Shown here: positions 1-7,875 of the stretch, piece after piece
How positions within the stretch are numbered: the first letter of the stretch is position 1
How the letters are laid out: the number at the start of each line of letters is the position of its first letter
Origin: Candidatus Thermoplasmatota archaeon
Lineage (GTDB): Archaea; Thermoplasmatota; Thermoplasmata; RBG-16-68-12; JAGMCJ01
Assembly: GCA_022848865.1 (NCBI GenBank)
Contig: JAJISE010000001.1
Location: 1 to 49,035 of the forward strand
DNA: 49,035 nucleotides
Direction: 5' to 3'
Made by a program: the position numbers and the translations under genes
Notes under the pieces: model-generated
Databases searched by the model: none
What the model was told of the DNA's origin: nothing
The model's input: the letters and a program-made list of their open reading frames with translations, nothing else

Positions 1-1136
1 TCGGAGTCATCCATCGCACTGGACGTTACATTCGCATTATACTCGGTTCCCAACTGGAGACTCGCTCCAGGGGTAAACACCATTACGTTCATGGCCCAAC
101 TAATGGCCCCGGCCACGGGTGTCCATGTTGTAGTATCATTGAGGGAGAAGGAAGCCTCGGTGGCTATCCGGTTCATGCCTTCATCGAACCCCACGCGAAT
201 AATTGCAGAAGGAACGACATCCGTTCCGACTGGTTGATTGCTCACGATTATCGGTGGTGCGGAGTCGATCTCGAAATCCGCGGCACTCGTGTCAGAGCCC
301 ATCGCCCCGTTGAGATCCTTGACCTCAACGAAGACCCTTGCCTGCGCCGTATTCTCCATTGGCAAGGTCCAAGTATAGACATTGGGACTAGCGAATGTCC
401 CGGGAATCCCTTGTGCACCTAGAATCGGCAGGATGTTCACTCCTCCGTCCACTGAGTAGTTTATCCATATCAGCAGTTGGTCTTTCGGAAATCCCGCGCT
501 TGCGGGTTCGTATTCAATATCGTGAACCGACCCCCCTGTGAGATCCTCTCCACCATCTGGATAAGTCAGGTCGACAGTAGGAGGCGGCACGGGGCCAGTC
601 TCTGGGATTATGTAGGTGCGAACGACCCAGGCGTCACCGAGGGCACTGCCATCACCATCCACTGCAATCGCAGCCACAGTGAAGTTCACGTCTCCCAATC
701 CTACAGGTGGCGCCGTCCACTCGATATCCCACGACCTCTGGTCATTTCCCTGGGCCGTATGCCACGCTTGACTACCTGCGACCTCCACGCGAGGCGGACC
801 GGGCATCGGAGCGAGAGTTCCCGCTGAAACGTTGAGATTGAACCCTCCTTCGGCATTGTTGCCTCCGATTCCTGGGTCCGGACCTCCGGTAACGGTGACC
901 GTTATCACGTAGACCATATCGGGCACATACTGTATAGGCAGGCCGGTGATCTCGACCTGCGCTTCGGGCGTAGCAGGAAGGGTTGGGTGACATGTACAGC
1001 CATCGCCATACTGATCCCAAATCCCAATTTCGTTCGCGTCTGCGACATAACCCACGATCCCCACAAGCGCGAGGACCAAAACAGTAACTAGCATAGCTCT
1101 GAACCTATCTCTCTTCGAAGTCCCATCTCTTTTCAA
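1..1136 (-). CDS. Secreted surface protein with reelin-like and Big_5 Ig-like domains (3' end beyond window)
   Basis: One frame stays open on the minus strand from about 1136 to the window edge, so the C-terminus lies outside. I place the start at TTG 1136-1134: GAGGTG sits about 5 bases upstream, and this start adds a basic N-terminus (KRDGTSKRDRFRA) before a hydrophobic helix (MLVTVLVLALVGIVGYV), giving a signal peptide or anchor. The alternative ATG at 1094 removes the basic part. Then come a DGCTCHP motif and a segment with FNLNVSAG, which recalls reelin-like/choice-of-anchor V domains. After about residue 275, a PPIIVSNQP...FTPG stretch looks like a Big_5 (SbsA-like) Ig domain. The protein is probably extracellular. 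The CxCH motif recalls haem-binding CxxCH but is one residue short, so haem binding is only a possibility. Its function is unknown. Confidence 0.8.
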   Translation of the reverse strand, partial: MKRDGTSKRDRFRAMLVTVLVLALVGIVGYVADANEIGIWDQYGDGCTCHPTLPATPEAQVEITGLPIQYVPDMVYVITVTVTGGPDPGIGGNNAEGGFNLNVSAGTLAPMPGPPRVEVAGSQAWHTAQGNDQRSWDIEWTAPPVGLGDVNFTVAAIAVDGDGSALGDAWVVRTYIIPETGPVPPPTVDLTYPDGGEDLTGGSVHDIEYEPASAGFPKDQLLIWINYSVDGGVNILPILGAQGIPGTFASPNVYTWTLPMENTAQARVFVEVKDLNGAMGSDTSAADFEIDSAPPIIVSNQPVGTDVVPSAIIRVGFDEGMNRIATEASFSLNDTTTWTPVAGAISWAMNVMVFTPGASLQLGTEYNANVTSSAMDDS

Positions 1137-1205
1137 AGTCCCACCTCGCGAACTAGAATACTTCGGTCGTAATTGAGTCTTTCTGTGCGGACCAAACCCC
1201 TTAGA

Positions 1206-1242
1206 TTTTTAAACGACGCGGCTATATGACCCCCAGGGGAGG
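1206..1242 (+). promoter_or_regulatory. TATA box and ribosome binding site of acsE
   Basis: A TTTTTAAA element at 1206-1213 lies about 40 bases before ATG 1249, and GGGGAGG at 1237-1242 is a good Shine-Dalgarno for that ATG. A second TATA-like string (CTATATGA) at 1222-1229 is probably too close to the start to be the main box. The element sits in the divergent gap with the surface protein gene and might serve both directions. Confidence 0.5.
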
Positions 1243-1248
1243 ACCCAA

Positions 1249-2025
1249 ATGATAGTCATAAGCGAAAGGATAAACGGGCTTTTCAAATCTGTATCGAAGG
1301 CAATTGACAGCAGGGACACTCAGTTCCTTCAGAACCTGGCAAGAGAGCAGGTCGCCGCCGGCGCGGACGTGCTCGACATAAACACCGGACCGGGGGTAGA
1401 CGACCCGTCTGGAATAATGAAATGGATGGTAGAGACCGTTCAGGACGCGGTGGATGCACAGCTCTCGATAGACACGCCCAACGTGCAGGCAATGGAGGCG
1501 GGGATAACAGCCGCTAAGAACAGGGTCATAATGAACTCGACCACGGCAGAGGCAGCCAAGATGGACGCGCTCTTCCCGCTCGCGCAGAAGTACGATTCCG
1601 AGATTATCTGCCTGACCCTTGATGAGAAGGGAATCCCCAATGACGCCAACAGCAGAGCCGAGCTGGCCATGGTGATGGTCGCGAAGGCAGTGGAGCTCGG
1701 GATAAGCACGGACAAGCTTTACCTGGACCCCCTCGTGCTACCAGTGGGCGCGGCGCAGGACCAGGGGATGAAGGTCCTCGATGCCCTTGGGATGTTCAAG
1801 GCGATCGCGGACCCGGCGCCCAAGACGGTCGTCGGGCTCAGCAACGTGTCCAATAACACAAAGGAGAGACCGCTGCTGAACAGAACCTACCTCGTCATGC
1901 TTCTCGCATATGGACTCGACGCTGCCATAATGGACCCGAGCGATCAGGACCTCATGTACGCGGCCAAGGCCGGAGAGATCCTCCTCAACAAGAAGCTCTA
2001 CGCGGACGACTTCCTGAGGGTCTAG
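1249..2025 (+). CDS. acsE: Methyltetrahydrofolate:corrinoid/iron-sulfur protein methyltransferase (AcsE-like)
   Basis: A 258-residue pterin-binding TIM-barrel protein of the MeTr/AcsE family, which moves the methyl group from methyl-tetrahydropterin to the corrinoid protein of the Wood-Ljungdahl pathway. Family signatures visible: SERING at 5-10, DINTGPGVDD at 43-52, SID with Asp75, MNST at about 95-98, ADPAPKTVVGLSNVS around 187-201 with Asn199, and RPLLNRT. Asp75 and Asn199 fall at the numbering of the pterin-contacting residues I recall for the Moorella enzyme. The length matches the family (about 260). It converges on metF, with both genes stopping in the same CTAG. Because metF and metV are adjacent, I infer a folate-type methyl donor, but a methanopterin-type carrier cannot be excluded. 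Confidence 0.9.
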   Translation: MIVISERINGLFKSVSKAIDSRDTQFLQNLAREQVAAGADVLDINTGPGVDDPSGIMKWMVETVQDAVDAQLSIDTPNVQAMEAGITAAKNRVIMNSTTAEAAKMDALFPLAQKYDSEIICLTLDEKGIPNDANSRAELAMVMVAKAVELGISTDKLYLDPLVLPVGAAQDQGMKVLDALGMFKAIADPAPKTVVGLSNVSNNTKERPLLNRTYLVMLLAYGLDAAIMDPSDQDLMYAAKAGEILLNKKLYADDFLRV

Positions 2026-2942
2026 GCAACGCCCGGTCTCGGAAGGAGCCCAGCGCCCTCCGCGATCTCGGGAACCTTCTCCTCCCACTCGATGGCCATT
2101 ATGTGGACACCGTGGACGCCCTTCATCTCCTTGAGCGCCTCCACCGTCTCGATGGCTATCTGCACGCCCTCTTTCTTCGCGTCGGAGGCGTTCTTCATCC
2201 TCTCGGTGATCTCATCGGGCACGCTCATCCCGGGGACCCTGAACTTGATGTACTTCGCGGCTCCGAGCGACTTGAACGGAATGACACCACCCAGGATGTG
2301 CGCCTTCTTGTCCAGACCCCTCTCGCAAACGCCGTCCATCCATTTCTCGAACCGCTCGATGTCGTAGATCCCCTGCGTCTGGATGAAGTCCACTCCGGCG
2401 GCGATCTTCTTCGCCAGCCGTGCGACGCGGAACTCGAACGGGTCGCCGAACGGGTTGGCGGCCGCCCCGATGAAGATGCGCGGCTCGACGTCCATGTCGT
2501 CCCCGCACTGGAACTTCTTCTCGTCCCTCATCACCTTCACCAGCTGGATGAGCTGTATTGAATCGAGGTCGAAGACGTTCTTCGAGCCGGGGTGATTACC
2601 GAACGTCTGGTGGTCGCCCGTGAGGCAGAGCAGGTTCTTTATGCCCAGGCTGGCGGCTCCCAGTATGTCGGACTGGATGGCGAGCCTGTTCCGGTCGCGG
2701 CAGGTCATCTGCATTATGGGCTCGAGCCCCTCGCCGAGCATGATGACGCCCGCCGCCATGCTGCAGAGTCTGGCGATGGCCGTCTGATTGTCCGTGATGT
2801 TGGCAGCGTCGACTGACCCCCTGAGCAGGTCGATCTTCTTCCGTATGACGCCGGGGTCCGCGCTCTGTGGCGGGCCGCACTCTCCCGTGACCGCGAACTC
2901 GCCCTTCTCGAGCAGCTTCTCGAGGTGGCTCTCCGCCTTCAC
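2022..2942 (-). CDS. metF: Methylenetetrahydrofolate reductase, MetF
   Basis: A 306-residue FAD-dependent MTHFR-family protein reducing methylene- to methyl-tetrahydrofolate (or a related pterin). Visible features: an N-terminal VTGECGPP segment, an NITDNQ region near residue 50, NLLCLTGD at about 103-110, an IGAAANPF stretch at about 163-170, and a DFIQTQGIYD segment at about 189-198 typical of the family barrel. The start at ATG 2942 abuts the stop of metV (last base 2943), so the two are one transcription unit. No C-terminal regulatory domain is present, as usual for prokaryotic MetF. In Moorella-type acetogens MetF and MetV form a complex linked to Hdr/MvhD electron carriers. The same neighbours occur here, so an Fe-S electron donor rather than NADH is likely. 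Confidence 0.93.
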   Translation of the reverse strand: MKAESHLEKLLEKGEFAVTGECGPPQSADPGVIRKKIDLLRGSVDAANITDNQTAIARLCSMAAGVIMLGEGLEPIMQMTCRDRNRLAIQSDILGAASLGIKNLLCLTGDHQTFGNHPGSKNVFDLDSIQLIQLVKVMRDEKKFQCGDDMDVEPRIFIGAAANPFGDPFEFRVARLAKKIAAGVDFIQTQGIYDIERFEKWMDGVCERGLDKKAHILGGVIPFKSLGAAKYIKFRVPGMSVPDEITERMKNASDAKKEGVQIAIETVEALKEMKGVHGVHIMAIEWEEKVPEIAEGAGLLPRPGVA

Positions 2943-3629
2943 CTAATCCCTCCTCGGGCGGTCCATGAACATCATCTCCTTCGGCGTCCTTCTCGTACCG
3001 CCGTGCGTGCTCGTCGACCAGTCCTTGGCGGGCATGATCTCCTCCATCTGCTCCAGCCTGCCGAGGGCCTTCAGGCGGTCGTATATGAGCTGCCACGCGC
3101 AGTCGAGCTCCTTGTCCACCTCGCACTTCCCGTCCTGGGACCCGCCGCAGGGTCCGTTGAGCAGGCTCTTGGAGCATCTGGCTATCGGGCATATCCCCGC
3201 GGTGAGGTCGAGAATGCAGTCCCCGCACGCGGCGCACCTCTCGGAGACCGTTCCCATCTCCCGCTCCTCCGAGCCCATGAACATCGTGTTCTGCCCGGGG
3301 AACACGGGAGCGTCCTCGAGCACGTCGCTGAGGACCTGAACGCCGATTCCGCAAGAGAGCGAAACTACGGCGTCCACACTCTCCATGAGCGGGCTCAGCG
3401 TCGAGTGTGCGATCTTGTCGTCGCACTGCTTGATGACCGTCGTGTATGTAGTCTCGACCTTCTCGCCCTTGAGCTCGGAGGCCATCTCGATGAGCAATGC
3501 CAGGCTCTTCGCCTCCCTCAGCCCGCGCGGGGGCTGGTCGCAGCCGTCGCACCCGGCGATGAGTATCTTCTTGTGCCCGCCCAGGAAGCTCATGATCTCC
3601 TCGAGCGGTTTCTCCTCTGTGACTATCAT
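2943..3629 (-). CDS. metV: MetV-like zinc/iron-sulfur partner of methylenetetrahydrofolate reductase
   Basis: A 228-residue protein read from ATG 3629; the frame extends upstream, but that extension overlaps the preceding gene and looks like shadow. The chosen start overlaps the upstream stop in ATGA and has GGAGG before it. The N-terminal half contains GCDGCDQPPRG, and the C-terminal half has a dense cysteine cluster (CAACGDC, CPIARC, GPCGG, GKCEV), the MTHFR C-terminal-like/MetV signature. Family members bind MetF and Fe-S clusters and mediate electron delivery. It is directly followed by metF. The tail (WSTSTHGGTRRTPKEMMFM) is basic. The call is firm for the family; the electron donor is inferred from the next gene. 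Confidence 0.87.
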   Translation of the reverse strand: MIVTEEKPLEEIMSFLGGHKKILIAGCDGCDQPPRGLREAKSLALLIEMASELKGEKVETTYTTVIKQCDDKIAHSTLSPLMESVDAVVSLSCGIGVQVLSDVLEDAPVFPGQNTMFMGSEEREMGTVSERCAACGDCILDLTAGICPIARCSKSLLNGPCGGSQDGKCEVDKELDCAWQLIYDRLKALGRLEQMEEIMPAKDWSTSTHGGTRRTPKEMMFMDRPRRD

Positions 3630-4816
3630 CCTGTTCCCTCCTCCACCTTCTCGGCGGTGCCAAGCTCCTTCATGTTCTGCTTGAAGTGCTCCAGGGCGTT
3701 GGCGAAGCTGCCTATGATGCGCGGCGTGGCCTCCGTCAGCTGAAGCCTCTCCGGGTCTATCCCCGTCTCCTCGAGAAGCGCCTTCAGGCTCTCGGCCCGC
3801 CTGTGCGCGTGCTTGCTCCCCTCCTCGAGCCTGCAGAGGTCCTCCGGGCAGGTGACGATGAGGACGCCCTCGGCTCCGTTCTTGAACGCCTCTAGCACGT
3901 GCAGCGGGTCTATCCTCCCGGAGCAAGGCAGTTCGATGAACCCGATGTCCTCGGGAAGGTGCTCCTCGTAGATGTCGTCGAGAAGCCTGAACTCGCTCCA
4001 CTGGCATCCGAAGACCACCAGCTTGGGCTCTGTCCTCTCGACCTCCGCCTCGACCTTCTTCGACAGGGGCTCGTACTCGGACTTCTTGAGCTCAATCGCC
4101 ATCCCGGTGCAGTAGGGGACGCATATCCCGCAGCCGCGGCACTTCTCAGGGTCTATGTTCGAGATGCCAGGGCTCTCCATCGTGACGGCGTCGAACGGAC
4201 AGAGCGCGAAGCAGTTGCCGCAGCCGACGCAGGCGTCCCTGTCGACGTCGGCCACGAGCGTGTTCCTCAGCAGAGTGACCGTGTCCTCCGGGTAGCCGAT
4301 GTCCTCCAGCATCATCTGGGCGGTGAGCATCTTGGTCGTGTTCGTCTCCGCACCCTCTATGAAGCGGCAGAAATCCTCCTCGCATGCGATGACGAAGATG
4401 CGCTCGATGCCCATGTTGACGGCGTCCATGTACGTGTCCAGAGGCATCCTGCCTATGCACGGTATCGCCATGGGTATGAACTCCTTCACCCCGACCATCT
4501 CGACGAGCTCCTCGTCCGAGGGCGCGCTTCCCCGACAGTATATGACAAGCGTGTCCGCACCGTCGGTCATCTTGCTCTCCAGGTAACCCCTGAGCGCGTC
4601 CTTGTCGTAGTAGTACGTGTCGATCGCGTTTATGGGACAGGCGGGCGCGCAGATACCGCAGATCATGCACTTCTCCTGGTCAAGGACGGCGACGTTCCTC
4701 TCCGTGTCGATCTCGATCGCCTCGTACGGGCAGGCGGCAGGACATATCCGGCACTCCCCGCAGTCATCGGCGTGAATGTCTATTGGAAAATCCATCTCCG
4801 ACTCCTCCTCGGTCAT
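3626..4816 (-). CDS. Duplicated ferredoxin-MvhD electron-transfer protein
   Basis: A 396-residue protein made of two copies of the same pair of domains. Residues 19-62 hold two [4Fe-4S] motifs (CGECRICPAACP, CMICGICAPACP), and 85-185 form an MvhD/FlpD-type domain (Cys94, Cys120, Cys145, Cys150). Residues 196-240 hold two more clusters (CVGCGNCFALCP, CRGCGICVPYCTG), and 265-375 form a second MvhD domain (GCQW, LPCSGRIDP, TCPEDLC). MvhD normally passes electrons to heterodisulfide reductase HdrA. No HdrA is encoded here, so the partner may be MetF/MetV directly or an HdrA elsewhere. It is the first gene of an operon with metV and metF. ATG 4816 lies about 27 bases after a TTTATAAA box. Confidence 0.85.
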   Translation of the reverse strand: MTEEESEMDFPIDIHADDCGECRICPAACPYEAIEIDTERNVAVLDQEKCMICGICAPACPINAIDTYYYDKDALRGYLESKMTDGADTLVIYCRGSAPSDEELVEMVGVKEFIPMAIPCIGRMPLDTYMDAVNMGIERIFVIACEEDFCRFIEGAETNTTKMLTAQMMLEDIGYPEDTVTLLRNTLVADVDRDACVGCGNCFALCPFDAVTMESPGISNIDPEKCRGCGICVPYCTGMAIELKKSEYEPLSKKVEAEVERTEPKLVVFGCQWSEFRLLDDIYEEHLPEDIGFIELPCSGRIDPLHVLEAFKNGAEGVLIVTCPEDLCRLEEGSKHAHRRAESLKALLEETGIDPERLQLTEATPRIIGSFANALEHFKQNMKELGTAEKVEEGTG

Positions 4817-4839
4817 ACGCCAGTATCATGAAGGCTCGA

Positions 4840-4847
4840 TTTATAAA
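4840..4847. promoter_or_regulatory. Symmetric TATA box in a divergent intergenic region
   Basis: TTTATAAA at 4840-4847 is self-complementary and centred about 27 bases before ATG 4816 on the minus strand, the distance expected for a leaderless archaeal mRNA of the Fd-MvhD/metV/metF operon. For the plus-strand flavoprotein gene (4908) it is 64 bases away; a weaker ACTTATCC at about 4865-4872 suits that gene better. Confidence 0.5.
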
Positions 4848-4907
4848 GCTTGTTAGCGTTATCTACTTATCCAACCTGGAAGTATCCATATCGACCCTGG
4901 TGGAGAT

Positions 4908-6278
4908 ATGTGGGATGTAGTCATCGTCGGTTCTGGCCCTGCAGGCCTCTTCGCGGCCAACGAGCTAGCGGACGGCAAGAGAATCCTCGTCATCGACATG
5001 GGCAAGGGCGTGAAGGAGAGGGAGTGCCCGCTCAAGTACGACTGGGGGTGCGAGAAGTGCAAACCCTGCGACATCATGTGCGGTCTTGGCGGGGCGGGAA
5101 CGTTCTCTGGCGGGCGGCTGAACCTGAGACCCGACATCGGCGGGGACCTGACGGAGTTGGTGGAGACCGCCGAGCAGGCCTGGCAGCTCATTGAGGATGT
5201 TGACAGGGTCTTCCTGAAGCACGGAGCACCGCAGGAGCTCCACACGCCGGACCAGGGCGACGTGGAGAGGCTCAGCCACAAAGCCGCGTCCGCAGGGGTC
5301 AAGTTCATCAACATCCCGCAGAGGCACATCGGCTCGGACAACGCCCCGAAGGTGATAGAGGCCTTCGCCGAGGACCTGAGAGGCCGAGGCGTCGAGTTCC
5401 TCTTGGACACGAGAGTCACCGATCTGCTGATAGAGGACGGCGTGTGCCGAGGAGTCCGGACGGGTGACAAGGAGATCCTCGCCAAGGCAGTGATCCTGTG
5501 CCCCGGTCGAGTGGGTGCGCCGTGGGTGGAGGACCTCGTGGCAAGAGAAGTAATGACTGCGCGTTTCGGCCCCATCGACGTCGGCGTGAGGATCGAGGTC
5601 CCCGCGATAGTCATGGACCCCGTCACGAAGGTGAACATGGATCCGAAGTTCCATATCCACACGAAGACGTACGACGACTTCGCCAGGACGTTCTGCACGA
5701 ACGCACGAGGATACGTCGTCAGGGAAAGGTACGACAGCTTCATCGGCGTGAACGGGCACTCCATGGTCTCAGAGCACTCGAAGAACACGAACTTCGCCCT
5801 GCTCGTAAGGGTGGAACTGACCGAGCCCGTGGAGAACACGACCATCTACGGCAGGTCCATCGCCGAGCTCGCGACAACGATCGGCGGCGGGAAGCCCATC
5901 ATACAGAGGATGGGGGACCTGAGAAGGGGAAGGAGGTCGAACCGGGAGCGGTTGAAGTCCAACCTCGTCGTGGGAACGCTCAAGGACGTCGCACCGGGAG
6001 ACATCTCCATGGCCCTCCCCGGTCGCATAGTGACCGATATCATCGAGGCGCTGGAGAAGCTCAACGAGATCATACCCGGTGTCGCGGCGAACTCCACGCT
6101 GATCTACGCGCCCGAAATCAAGTTCTACGCGATGGAGGTCGAGGTCGACGAGAGGATGCAGACGAGCGTGCGGAACTTGTTCGCGGCAGGCGACGGCGTG
6201 GGCCTCTCAGGGGACATCGTTAACGCTTCTGCCACAGGAATCCTGGCGGGAAGGGGAGTCAAGGAGACTCTGAGCTGA
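4908..6278 (+). CDS. FAD-dependent dehydrogenase, COG2509 family, with a possible [4Fe-4S] motif
   Basis: A 456-residue flavoprotein. The N-terminal Rossmann motif VIVGSGPAG (5-13) binds FAD, and a C-terminal NLFAAGDGVGLSGDIV completes the flavin site. Between them, CEKCKPCDIMC (48-58) has exact CX2CX2CX3C spacing, followed by GLGGAGTFSGGRLN, a hallmark of the COG2509 dehydrogenases. Family biochemistry is poorly known. GGTGGAG precedes ATG 4908. The next gene starts in the stop codon (TGATG), so they are co-translated. It is divergent from the metF operon, so a redox role in the same one-carbon metabolism is plausible but inferred from position only. Confidence 0.85.
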   Translation: MWDVVIVGSGPAGLFAANELADGKRILVIDMGKGVKERECPLKYDWGCEKCKPCDIMCGLGGAGTFSGGRLNLRPDIGGDLTELVETAEQAWQLIEDVDRVFLKHGAPQELHTPDQGDVERLSHKAASAGVKFINIPQRHIGSDNAPKVIEAFAEDLRGRGVEFLLDTRVTDLLIEDGVCRGVRTGDKEILAKAVILCPGRVGAPWVEDLVAREVMTARFGPIDVGVRIEVPAIVMDPVTKVNMDPKFHIHTKTYDDFARTFCTNARGYVVRERYDSFIGVNGHSMVSEHSKNTNFALLVRVELTEPVENTTIYGRSIAELATTIGGGKPIIQRMGDLRRGRRSNRERLKSNLVVGTLKDVAPGDISMALPGRIVTDIIEALEKLNEIIPGVAANSTLIYAPEIKFYAMEVEVDERMQTSVRNLFAAGDGVGLSGDIVNASATGILAGRGVKETLS

Positions 6279-6892
6279 TGCCCGACCTTCTGGAAAGGAA
6301 GAAACCGAGCTCGTTGGACGAGGTCATTGAGGAGGCGTGGAAGGAGCTCGAGTCGAGGGACCGAGCGACCGTGGCCAAGCACTCGCTCGGAGAGCTGAAG
6401 GACGGGGTCCTCGAGATACTGTTTCTCGGGGAACGATATCTCCTGGACTTCGATGAGCGTGTGGTTAAGAACGTCGACGGTTCGACCGCCAACCGTTTCT
6501 TCGCGACTCTCGTTCTCCACTACGTCGTCGGCGTTGACGAGTCGATGCCCACGGGTGAACTGGTTTCCTTCAGGGAATTCTGGGGCGGGGAATCATATCA
6601 CGGCGCCTTCGTGAGCAGGGCGATACAGCCCGTCAAGGACGCATTCGCGGAGGCCCCGGAAGAGCTGAAGGCACGCGCGGAGAAGCTGGGAGGGAGGAGA
6701 GTTGACCACGGCGATGTCTCCTACGAGATCCCCGTCTTCCCGAAGGTCGCGCTGACGATCATCATCTGGAGGGGGGATGAGGAGATACCGGGGTCCGCGA
6801 ACATGCTCTTTGACCACCAGGCAGGGCGGATCCTGCACACCGAGGACCTGGCGGCCTTGGGAGAGCTGGTCGCGAGGATGCTTGTCCGGTAG
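6278..6892 (+). CDS. DUF3786 domain protein
   Basis: A 204-residue soluble protein resembling DUF3786, a family often found near corrinoid and acetyl-CoA pathway genes (from memory, not searched). The C-terminal half holds the recognisable part: an EIPVFPKVALTIIIW strand, then GDEEIPGSANMLFD, typical of the family's glycine/proline-rich motif with a conserved Asp. It starts at ATG 6278 inside the stop of the upstream flavoprotein gene (1-base overlap), so the pair is co-expressed. No membrane segments or cysteine clusters are seen. Function is unknown; the context suggests a role linked to methyl transfer or its redox chemistry. Confidence 0.75.
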   Translation: MPDLLERKKPSSLDEVIEEAWKELESRDRATVAKHSLGELKDGVLEILFLGERYLLDFDERVVKNVDGSTANRFFATLVLHYVVGVDESMPTGELVSFREFWGGESYHGAFVSRAIQPVKDAFAEAPEELKARAEKLGGRRVDHGDVSYEIPVFPKVALTIIIWRGDEEIPGSANMLFDHQAGRILHTEDLAALGELVARMLVR

Positions 6893-6957
6893 TGTAGGTG
6901 AGCGTGGAGGGGAACATTTATGAGCGGACGGACGATTCATCTTTCGGAGTGGATATC

Positions 6958-7875
6958 TTGTATGGACAAACACAACCGCCGTCACAGTATATGGGACCGC
7001 CCCCGATGGTGAGGAGACTTCACACGCCAGCGGGTCTGAAGTACGGAAGTTACGGGATGTTGCTCGGGATAATTGTCTCGATCCTGTCCCTCATCACCGT
7101 GGTTCCATTGGCGGCTTCACCGGACATGACGGACATGAGCTTGCCCACTGTCGCCTTCATAGCGGGCATGGGTTGCCTTGTTCTCATACTCGCGCTAGTG
7201 ATGGTCATCTTCTGGATTCTTCTCCTGTACGAGATGCACGTGGGGAGGCGGGAGTTCGGGCCCAGACACACATCAAGGGTATCGGCGGGCATCATCCTCA
7301 TAATCCTGGGCATTGTCCTGATGATTATCGGGCTCATCGCGATCTTCGCCGCTGCACTCACCGGCTTCGATCCCTCTGGAGGCATGACCGACATAGATGC
7401 TGCACAGTTCAGGACGAGCATGGCCATCGGTCTGGTCTTCACGATCGCGAGCGCCGTCGCAATCAATCTGGCGCTTGTCTATTTCGCGCGGGAGATCATC
7501 GAGCCAGAGAAGATGAACCTCCTCTGGGCAGCCTTTGCCCTCGCCGTCGTCGCGCCCATAATCTCGTCACTCATCACGATAACCAGCATCCCTACGTCCG
7601 GAGTCATAGACATGGCGGAGGTCGATACCATTGCTCCGTGGGCGAATGTGGCCGAGATCTTCAGTCTGATTGGGACCGCGCTCTTCTTCGTCGCCTACAG
7701 AGCGGCAAGACAGAGGATACTGGATGGTAGGTTACAGCCTGTTTTTGTGCAGCCAATGCAGCCGCCACCGCAATACCCACAGCAGCCGCCCGCATGGGGT
7801 CAGCCGCCTCCCCCGCAGTCTGAGGAACCACCCAGCTGGGAGGATCTCAAACCGGTCGACAAGCCAGAGGAGTAG
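6958..7875 (+). CDS. Polytopic membrane protein with a proline-rich cytosolic tail
   Basis: About six membrane helices are visible in the 305-residue product (segments beginning YGSYGMLLGIIVS, VAFIAGMGCLVL, SAGIILIILGIVL, SMAIGLVFTIAS, LLWAAFALAVV, WANVAEIFSLIG), followed by a Pro/Gln-rich tail (PMQPPPQYPQQPP) and an acidic end. The overall plan resembles archaeal DUF973-type membrane proteins, but I cannot assign it firmly. The start is uncertain: the frame opens at GTG 6898, but TTG 6958 has GGAGTGG upstream and a TATA-like CATTTATGA at about 6913-6921, so I prefer 6958. The stop codon directly abuts that of the convergent mscS gene (TAGCTA). Confidence 0.7.
   Translation: MYGQTQPPSQYMGPPPMVRRLHTPAGLKYGSYGMLLGIIVSILSLITVVPLAASPDMTDMSLPTVAFIAGMGCLVLILALVMVIFWILLLYEMHVGRREFGPRHTSRVSAGIILIILGIVLMIIGLIAIFAAALTGFDPSGGMTDIDAAQFRTSMAIGLVFTIASAVAINLALVYFAREIIEPEKMNLLWAAFALAVVAPIISSLITITSIPTSGVIDMAEVDTIAPWANVAEIFSLIGTALFFVAYRAARQRILDGRLQPVFVQPMQPPPQYPQQPPAWGQPPPPQSEEPPSWEDLKPVDKPEE

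Noticed and set aside
2943-4007. Longer 354-residue reading of the metV frame
   Set aside because: The extra N-terminal part lies wholly inside the Fd-MvhD gene and has shadow-like Arg-rich composition; ATG 3629 has a good ribosome binding site.
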